From CAZNXE01 sp964576465 (lineage in GTDB: Bacteria; Planctomycetota; Planctomycetia; Pirellulales; JAEUIK01): a DNA stretch of 20,693 nucleotides. Numbering within the stretch: position 1 is the first letter of the stretch; the number at the start of each line of letters is the position of its first letter. Both the position numbers and the translations under genes were made by a program. Of this stretch, positions 15,452-20,693 are shown piece by piece. The notes beneath the pieces are model-generated. The model saw only the letters and a program-made list of their open reading frames with translations, was not told the DNA's origin and did not search any database. The stretch is from contig CAZNXE010000075.1 in assembly GCA_964576465.1 (NCBI GenBank), positions 1-20,693 of the forward strand, given 5' to 3'.

Positions 15452-17143
15452 TTAGTCGTCTATTGGAGAGGCAGGTTCGTGTGGCAGAGCCGGAGGCTTC
15501 GGAGCCAGTGTCACAAGCAGGGGAACTCCAGCTGCATCGTTGACCACCTTTTCGCCAAAGGATTGCGCACGGTCAATCAACCCGTGGCGAACCTGCTCGA
15601 GCGTGCCTTGGTCTACAAACTCGACGAAATAGATGCGCGACCCGGCCGCCCGTTCCACAAGATCGTCAAGATCGTTTCCATTCTCCCATTGCACAACGTC
15701 AAGGTCTTCGCGAGCCAACGACAAATACCGCAGGGGCCAATAGGTCCACCATTCGCTGGCTGCAAGAGTTGTGCGCTCTGGAGAACGGCTCTGTTCGGCG
15801 AGACCAATCATAGGAATCGTGCGAATGAGCGACTGTTTTGGTTCGCAATCGGCGGTGCGGAATGCCCGGTGCGACTGCCCACCGGTTGTTTCAAATTGTG
15901 CGAAATACAATCCGTGGAACCCAAATAGGGAGCATGCCGCGATTGTAAGCATTGCCCAAGTCAGTCGCCGAGCATGTTCTCCCGCATCGCTGACGAGCTG
16001 CCGCAGACCGATGGACATGGCGACAACCACGGGGGCGATTAGGCAGATGCCATACCGCTCGAAATGCGGGGCAATGGCCCCCGGACCGGCCACCAGAAAG
16101 AAACCCAGCGAGGTGAATAGCCAGCCGAGAATCAATCCTCTTCCCAAAGAGCGATTCTCACGCGACCGACTCCACCATCCGACGACCGCCAGACCCAACG
16201 TCACACAGACAGCCAAATTCAGCAGCCCCGCGCTTGCCATCGACCATCGTTCCGTGCTGTCTGTGAGAAGTGAACCTGGGATGAACCGATACGTAGTGAC
16301 ACCCGACAGTAGGTCAACGTATCGACCGACGAATAAGGCCCAGTCGTTCGGCGTGACAACCCTGGCTGCCGCGATGGCGACCCAAGTGCGGAGTGCGTAC
16401 GTCGCCGCCGCAGCGATGATCCCGGTAACTAGAATTCCAACAAAACGCCAATACGGTTCCTTCGTGCGCTGGTAGGCCATGATGATCTGTTTCCGAAAGA
16501 TCATTCCAGTCGGAACAACCAGCATTGGCAATAGAAAGACATTCGTCGGATGAATCAATAGCGCGGCCAAGTAGCTGAGAAAACCGCATAACAGCCACCG
16601 ACCGGCAGAAGATGGAAAACGCATCGCCACCAGGGGACAGTACACCACCGGCAAGGCGAACAGCAGCGATTGACTCGCATCCCAACCAAAGCGGCTGTAG
16701 GCCAGATTGATCGGCAGGACCGCCAGAACGAACGTCGAAATGACGGCCACTTCAGTCCCCAGTGCTCGCCGGGCCAAGCGATAGTTTATCACTAGCGCTA
16801 GTAGTCCACTCACCGCGGCGACGCTGCGCAACTGCCAAAACCCAACGCCCCACAGGGCGTGAACCGCCGTTAGTGGCAGGAAATAGAACGGGTTCAAAGG
16901 GTTGCCCGTTGGTGTTCGCCAAGCCATTGGCTCGCCGCCCAGCCACGTCATCGCCTGAACGCCGTACCAGGCTTCGTCTCCATTCACACCCGGTACGCTG
17001 TCCAACTTCCACAAGCGAAACCAAACAGCCACTCCGAGCAACACGAATCCGCACAGCCAAGTCGCCCATCGCGCGAACCAACCGCCAACGCATCGTCCGT
17101 GCGCGGTTGTCCGGGTATTCGTTGTTGGTGGGATGGTAGGCAT
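15452..17143 (-). CDS. GT39/ArnT-like GT-C membrane glycosyltransferase
   Basis: A 563-residue polytopic protein with many hydrophobic segments through about residue 420. After the first helix (about 28-44) comes the loop motif NGDEAWYG (D56, E57), the catalytic acidic pair of PMT/ArnT-type GT-C enzymes. The segments NPLNPFYFLPL and LAYSRFGWDASQSLL also fit that family. The last ~130 residues form a soluble extracytoplasmic domain with no recognised motif. Family knowledge suggests transfer of a sugar from a polyprenyl-phosphate donor to lipid, polymer or protein outside the membrane; the acceptor is unknown. The start is ATG 17143 without a clear SD. A weak promoter pair may be TTGACC (17189-17184) and GTCTAC (17166-17161), which would give a nearly leaderless message. 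It is divergent from the YfhO-like gene and lies upstream of flp on the same strand. Confidence 0.85.
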   Translation of the reverse strand: MPTIPPTTNTRTTAHGRCVGGWFARWATWLCGFVLLGVAVWFRLWKLDSVPGVNGDEAWYGVQAMTWLGGEPMAWRTPTGNPLNPFYFLPLTAVHALWGVGFWQLRSVAAVSGLLALVINYRLARRALGTEVAVISTFVLAVLPINLAYSRFGWDASQSLLFALPVVYCPLVAMRFPSSAGRWLLCGFLSYLAALLIHPTNVFLLPMLVVPTGMIFRKQIIMAYQRTKEPYWRFVGILVTGIIAAAATYALRTWVAIAAARVVTPNDWALFVGRYVDLLSGVTTYRFIPGSLLTDSTERWSMASAGLLNLAVCVTLGLAVVGWWSRSRENRSLGRGLILGWLFTSLGFFLVAGPGAIAPHFERYGICLIAPVVVAMSIGLRQLVSDAGEHARRLTWAMLTIAACSLFGFHGLYFAQFETTGGQSHRAFRTADCEPKQSLIRTIPMIGLAEQSRSPERTTLAASEWWTYWPLRYLSLAREDLDVVQWENGNDLDDLVERAAGSRIYFVEFVDQGTLEQVRHGLIDRAQSFGEKVVNDAAGVPLLVTLAPKPPALPHEPASPIDD

Positions 17144-17417
17144 GGCACCACTGAGAAGCCGTAGACCACAGGTTTGTTTGATTGGTCAAGGCTATCTTTT
17201 TTTCTCCGCTTCCGTGCCGTGGTGGCTGGCAAATGTTCGCGGGTCGTTGCGCGATCGAAGACCTGTAGCGACCTAGACTTATATGCGGCATGAAGATGCG
17301 GTTCGCCCTAACGGTGGTGACACACCGACGACGGCTGCCGTGAGGCCGCGCGAATGAGATGTGACGCCCTGTCGACACGTCTTTCAAGCACCCACGTCCG
17401 CGCCGGTTGTTGTGCCC
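17144..17417. other. Divergent intergenic region between the two glycosyltransferase transcription units
   Basis: A 274-base gap serving both directions. For the minus-strand gene, a TTGACC box with a 17-base spacer to GTCTAC is the best but weak candidate. For the plus strand, TTATAT lies near 17279 without a good partner. Poly-T (17194-17200) is present but without a stem. The GTG at 17361 is an alternative start for the plus-strand gene. Confidence 0.35.
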
Positions 17418-19694
17418 ATGCTTTGTCCGGCTACGCCAAGTCGATCCGTCGAACAACGCGCCACGATCGCGGTTGCATTGTTCTGCGCAGGCGTCCTGTT
17501 CGCGGTGATGTTGGCGCCCGCAATCGCGGGTCGGGTTTACATCTGCGATGACCTCGGCGCCTTCCACATCCCGCTGCGACATTTCTACGCATGGTGCTTA
17601 TCGCACGGCGAGCCATTCGATTGGTGGCCGAATCTGTTCGGCGGGTTCTACGCATTGGGTGAAGGTCAAGCAGGGATGTACCACCCTTGGCACTTAGTGC
17701 TTTATCGGTGGCTGCCGCTGGATGTTGCTTGGACCTTTGAACTTCTGGCGAACTACCCCGTGCTGTTCGTGGGCACATTCTTCTTCTTGCGGATGCAACT
17801 TCGGAGAGTCGATGCGGCAGTTGTAGGTGCGGCATTGGTCACCTTCTCCGGTTTCACACTGCTGCACTTCATGCATGTGAATGCGATATCGATTATCGCC
17901 CATATCCCTTGGCTATTGCTGGCCATCGACCGCTGCATCACCGCGCAAACCGCCAAAGGCATGCGTCTTGCCCTGCTGGCGGTCGCCCTACTCACCGGCT
18001 CGCAACTGCTGCTGGGCTATCCGCAATATGTGTGGATGTCGTTGCTGATTGAGTTGCTCTACATCGTCATGCTGACGGTTCGTCATCACGCAACACCACG
18101 CCTTGTGGGCATGGTGGCAATCGCAAAGGCGCTCGGTCTTGCGATCGGCGCGATTCAACTCTGGCCAACGTACGAGGCACTATCATTATCCGCACGTGCG
18201 GCGAGCGGATCTGAATTCGCGGGCTACGGATCGCTTCATCCCGTCAACCTTGTTCAGTTTGTCGGGCCCTATTTGTTCGTCGATCGAGTGATCGGCCAAA
18301 ACACACATGAGCTTGGGCTGTATTGCGGTAGCGCGACGCTGCTGCTGGTCGTGTGGCTTCTCGCTTCTCGGCCTGTCTTGGGACACTTGAAGTGGCTCAC
18401 CGCCTTTGCCGCGGTGCTTGTCGGTGTGGGGCTATGGCTTGCGGTGGGCCAGTATTCCTCACTCTATCCGCTGCTGACACACCTTCCGGTTGTCGGCAGC
18501 TTCCGGTTTCCAGCCCGATATGTGTTGTTGGTTCATTTTGGGCTAAGTCTTCTGGCCGCCGTTTCAATTGTGATGCTAAACCGGCGACCGTTCGGCGATC
18601 GTCAGCGCGGCCGTCTCGCGCTGGTCGCGGTTTGGAGCACGGTCGCCGTCAGCGCACTTCTCGCGATCGTCGCGCCAGTGCTTTGGCCTTCCGATCAACT
18701 GGCATCTCCGGTTTATCGCATGATCGGGCCGGCGATTTTCTTGGTGGCTGCCACTGCAATCACGCTTGCCGCGTTGGGCAACCGCATCGCACTTCCGGCG
18801 TTGATTGCGATCGCGATCGTCGACCAAGGCGCGTATGGGCTGTCATACGCCGTGCTACCACACACCAAGCCAATTGAGGAACTGCACGCAGAATCATCGC
18901 TTCCACCAATCATCGGGCATGGTCGAATCGCTGCCGATCTTGTCGGAGCAAACCGCGACGCACCGTTTACAGGCAACGGCGTCACAAGGCACGGTTACCA
19001 TCGTATCGACGGATACGCCGGACTCATTCCACGGAGCAATCTCGATTACCGGCAGCTCGATGCGTTGCGCGTCGCTGGTGTCGCCTGGGTTCATCGTCGA
19101 GCCTCGGAAAAAGTCATCGGTACCTTGGGCTCGATTCATGGCGACTGGTATCCGGTCCCCGACCCGCTTCCACGTGTTCGCTGTGTCACTAAAGTTCTCA
19201 AGTCCGACCCTTCGGCGATCAATCTTGCTGGCGTACCTCTCGAAACGACGGCGTTTGTTGAAGACGGCGCTGAACTCGAACTAAACGATAAAGACGAACA
19301 ATCGTCCGGCACCGCTGGGCTCATCGAAGATCGTCCCGGTCGGATCGCCGTCCGAACGATGGCATCATCCCCACAACTTCTCGTTACGACCGAACGTTTT
19401 CACCCTGGCTGGCATGCTTCGATCGCCGGAGAACCGGTCGCTGCCCTTCGCGTGAACGGCGACTTCTTGGGTTGCCTTGTACCAGCGGGAAGCCACGACG
19501 TGACGTTTCACTTCGCTGCGACAAGTCGTCGTCTTGGAGCCCTCGTGTCGGCGATCGCGCTGGTGGCGACACTCGCCGCCTTTGTGTTTTGCCCCTCGAG
19601 TCTATTTCTCGCTCCCGGTGCCAACCGCGAAGTTGGCAATCGGTTCCGGCGTGAGCATTCACCTATTGGAACGGAAGAGAAAGCCCTGACATGA
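17418..19694 (+). CDS. YfhO-like large polytopic membrane protein (GT-C-like)
   Basis: A 758-residue protein from ATG 17418; an in-frame GTG at 17361 would add 19 residues, and neither has an SD. The first helix (about residues 17-37) is followed by YICDDLGAFHIPLRHFYAW with an acidic pair (D44, D45), then WWPNLFGGFYALGEGQAGMYHPWHL, typical of the YfhO family. About a dozen hydrophobic segments follow, then a soluble region with ITGNG-like and Tyr/Arg-rich segments. The C-terminal domain has HPGWHASIAGEPV and VPAGSHDVTFHF, and a last helix. YfhO proteins are linked to glycosylation of lipoteichoic acid or other envelope polymers in other bacteria; in this gene the acceptor is unknown. The stop overlaps the next ATG by ATGA, so the GT2 gene is translationally coupled and probably supplies its lipid-linked sugar. 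Confidence 0.87.
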   Translation: MLCPATPSRSVEQRATIAVALFCAGVLFAVMLAPAIAGRVYICDDLGAFHIPLRHFYAWCLSHGEPFDWWPNLFGGFYALGEGQAGMYHPWHLVLYRWLPLDVAWTFELLANYPVLFVGTFFFLRMQLRRVDAAVVGAALVTFSGFTLLHFMHVNAISIIAHIPWLLLAIDRCITAQTAKGMRLALLAVALLTGSQLLLGYPQYVWMSLLIELLYIVMLTVRHHATPRLVGMVAIAKALGLAIGAIQLWPTYEALSLSARAASGSEFAGYGSLHPVNLVQFVGPYLFVDRVIGQNTHELGLYCGSATLLLVVWLLASRPVLGHLKWLTAFAAVLVGVGLWLAVGQYSSLYPLLTHLPVVGSFRFPARYVLLVHFGLSLLAAVSIVMLNRRPFGDRQRGRLALVAVWSTVAVSALLAIVAPVLWPSDQLASPVYRMIGPAIFLVAATAITLAALGNRIALPALIAIAIVDQGAYGLSYAVLPHTKPIEELHAESSLPPIIGHGRIAADLVGANRDAPFTGNGVTRHGYHRIDGYAGLIPRSNLDYRQLDALRVAGVAWVHRRASEKVIGTLGSIHGDWYPVPDPLPRVRCVTKVLKSDPSAINLAGVPLETTAFVEDGAELELNDKDEQSSGTAGLIEDRPGRIAVRTMASSPQLLVTTERFHPGWHASIAGEPVAALRVNGDFLGCLVPAGSHDVTFHFAATSRRLGALVSAIALVATLAAFVFCPSSLFLAPGANREVGNRFRREHSPIGTEEKALT

Positions 19695-20693
19695 ACACTG
19701 AAAACAACGCTGCCACGGCATCACAACGAACGCACCGCCCTTTGATCAGCATTGTGCTGCCGGTGTTCAACGAGCGGCACGTGCTTGAGACGTTGCATAC
19801 CTCCATTCTTAGAGCCATCCGCTCGTATGACATGGACTACGAGATGGTCTTCATCGACGATGGCTCGTCGGACGGAAGTAGCGACGTGCTCGATCGACTC
19901 GCTTCCATCGATCCGCACGTTCGGGTCGTTCACTTTGCGCGGAACTTTGGCCATCAGGCCGCGGTGCAAGCCGGTCTCGAACATGCCCGTGGCGATGCGG
20001 TCGTCTTGATGGATTCCGATATGCAGGACGCCCCCGAGGCAATCCCCCGGTTCGTCGACCAATGGCGCGACGGCTACGACGTGGTGTATGCCATTCGGGC
20101 CGATCGCAAAGAAAGCCGGCTGAAGCGCATGGCGTTCGCGGCGTTCTATCAACTTCTGTCGCGTATCGCTTCGACGCCGATCCCGCAGGATGCAGGAAAT
20201 TTCGGCCTTGTCGACCGACGCGTCGCGCGACACATTGCCGATCTAAAAGAACGCGATCGCTATTTCCCGGGCCTGCGAAGTTGGGTTGGCTTTCGACAGA
20301 TCGGGATCGTCGTCGAGCGCGCCGCCCGTTACGACGGTCAGCCGCGCGTGTCGTTCTGGGGGTTGTGTCGTCTTGCGAAAACGGCCATCTTCTCTTTCTC
20401 GTCGTTCCCCCTCTCGGTGTTCGGCGTGATCGGTATGCTGGCGCTGGGCATCTTCGCCGCGCTGAGTTCCTTCTCACTGTTTTGTCGGCTCTTCACCGAT
20501 CTGGCGATCCCCGGCTGGACATCCCACATCCTCAGTGCCAGCTTCTTCGGGGCGCTCAACGCACTGGGAATCAGCATACTCGGCGAGTACGTAATTCGCA
20601 TCTACGATCAAGTGCGCGAACGTCCGATCTTCGTCGTCGACAGTACACGGAACGTTGATGAGGCAGTGTCACGCGGAACGGCCGCTGGCCAAG
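19691..20693 (+). CDS. DPM1/GtrB-like GT2 glycosyltransferase with C-terminal membrane helices (3' end outside window)
   Basis: The reading frame stays open for 334 codons to the window edge, so only a short C-terminal part is missing if the length is typical (310-350). The GT2 fold starts at SIVLPVFNERHVLETL. Nucleotide-sugar binding motifs are FIDDGSSDGS (55-64) and the metal-binding DSD in LMDSDMQD (106-113). NFGHQAAVQAGLEHARGD and ERDRYFPGLRSWVGFRQ are characteristic of the dolichyl/polyprenyl-phosphate hexose synthases (DPM1, GtrB, ArnC-like). Two C-terminal helices follow (about 240-262 and 280-298), then GEYVIRIYDQVRERPIFVV, the usual tail motif. Expected reaction: transfer of a hexose from an NDP- or GDP-sugar to polyprenyl phosphate on the cytoplasmic face. 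It is coupled to the YfhO-like gene by the ATGA overlap. Confidence 0.93.
   Translation, partial: MNTENNAATASQRTHRPLISIVLPVFNERHVLETLHTSILRAIRSYDMDYEMVFIDDGSSDGSSDVLDRLASIDPHVRVVHFARNFGHQAAVQAGLEHARGDAVVLMDSDMQDAPEAIPRFVDQWRDGYDVVYAIRADRKESRLKRMAFAAFYQLLSRIASTPIPQDAGNFGLVDRRVARHIADLKERDRYFPGLRSWVGFRQIGIVVERAARYDGQPRVSFWGLCRLAKTAIFSFSSFPLSVFGVIGMLALGIFAALSSFSLFCRLFTDLAIPGWTSHILSASFFGALNALGISILGEYVIRIYDQVRERPIFVVDSTRNVDEAVSRGTAAGQ

Noticed and set aside
16752..17582. 276-codon minus-strand frame across the divergent gap
   Set aside because: It overlaps the GT-C gene and the YfhO-like gene in the wrong frames and has an Arg-rich composition typical of antisense frames.
19721..20233. 170-codon minus-strand frame antisense to the GT2 gene
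   Set aside because: The plus-strand GT2 has complete family motifs; the antisense frame has none.

Overview
The window looks like chromosomal DNA from a planctomycete, probably of the Pirellulales. That assignment is an inference from three things: the style of the proteins (TPR/GT-C membrane proteins, an Asp-rich CpaB tail, a Pro/Gly-rich secretin tail), the gene order of the pilus locus, and the mix of genes with strong and with no visible Shine-Dalgarno (SD) sequences. No rRNA, tRNA, CRISPR array, transposase or phage gene was seen.

The core (about 2.5-14.9 kb, all on the minus strand) is one complete-looking Tad/Flp (type IVc) pilus locus. Read in the direction of transcription it holds: flp pilin; a strong intrinsic terminator; a possible 37-residue membrane peptide; prepilin peptidase (CpaA/TadV); a TadE-like pseudopilin; CpaB/RcpC; the secretin CpaC/RcpA; the atypical ATPase CpaE/TadZ; the motor ATPase CpaF/TadA; the inner-membrane platform proteins TadB and TadC; an exported 180-residue protein of unknown function; a small two-helix membrane protein of unknown function; and a TadD-like TPR lipoprotein. 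The expected flow is as follows. The peptidase matures Flp and TadE, CpaF with TadB/TadC extrudes the pilus, CpaE helps place the machine, CpaB and the secretin form the outer-envelope channel, and the TadD-like lipoprotein supports secretin assembly. Only one TadE/F/G-type minor pilin is present.

The pilus locus is flanked by envelope glycosylation genes. On the left (1-2148, minus, running off the window) is a TMTC-like GT-C membrane protein with C-terminal TPRs. On the right are a GT39/ArnT-like GT-C protein (minus, 15.5-17.1 kb) and, divergently, a YfhO-like membrane protein translationally coupled (ATGA overlap) to a DPM1/GtrB-like GT2 glycosyltransferase that runs off the right edge. 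A lipid-linked sugar route is plausible: the GT2 loads a polyprenyl carrier and the GT-C proteins transfer the sugar outside the membrane.

The most interesting unexplained items are structural. One is a hairpin that buries the SD of the small two-helix protein. Another is a nested stem structure in the 533-bp gap upstream of flp. Hairpins also sit in other intergenic gaps of the pilus operon. At the protein level, CpaB carries calcium-loop-like Asp-rich segments, the secretin has a roughly 200-residue Pro/Gly-rich tail, and two unknown proteins lie between tadC and tadD. Everything here comes from reading the sequence; no homology search or folding program was run.
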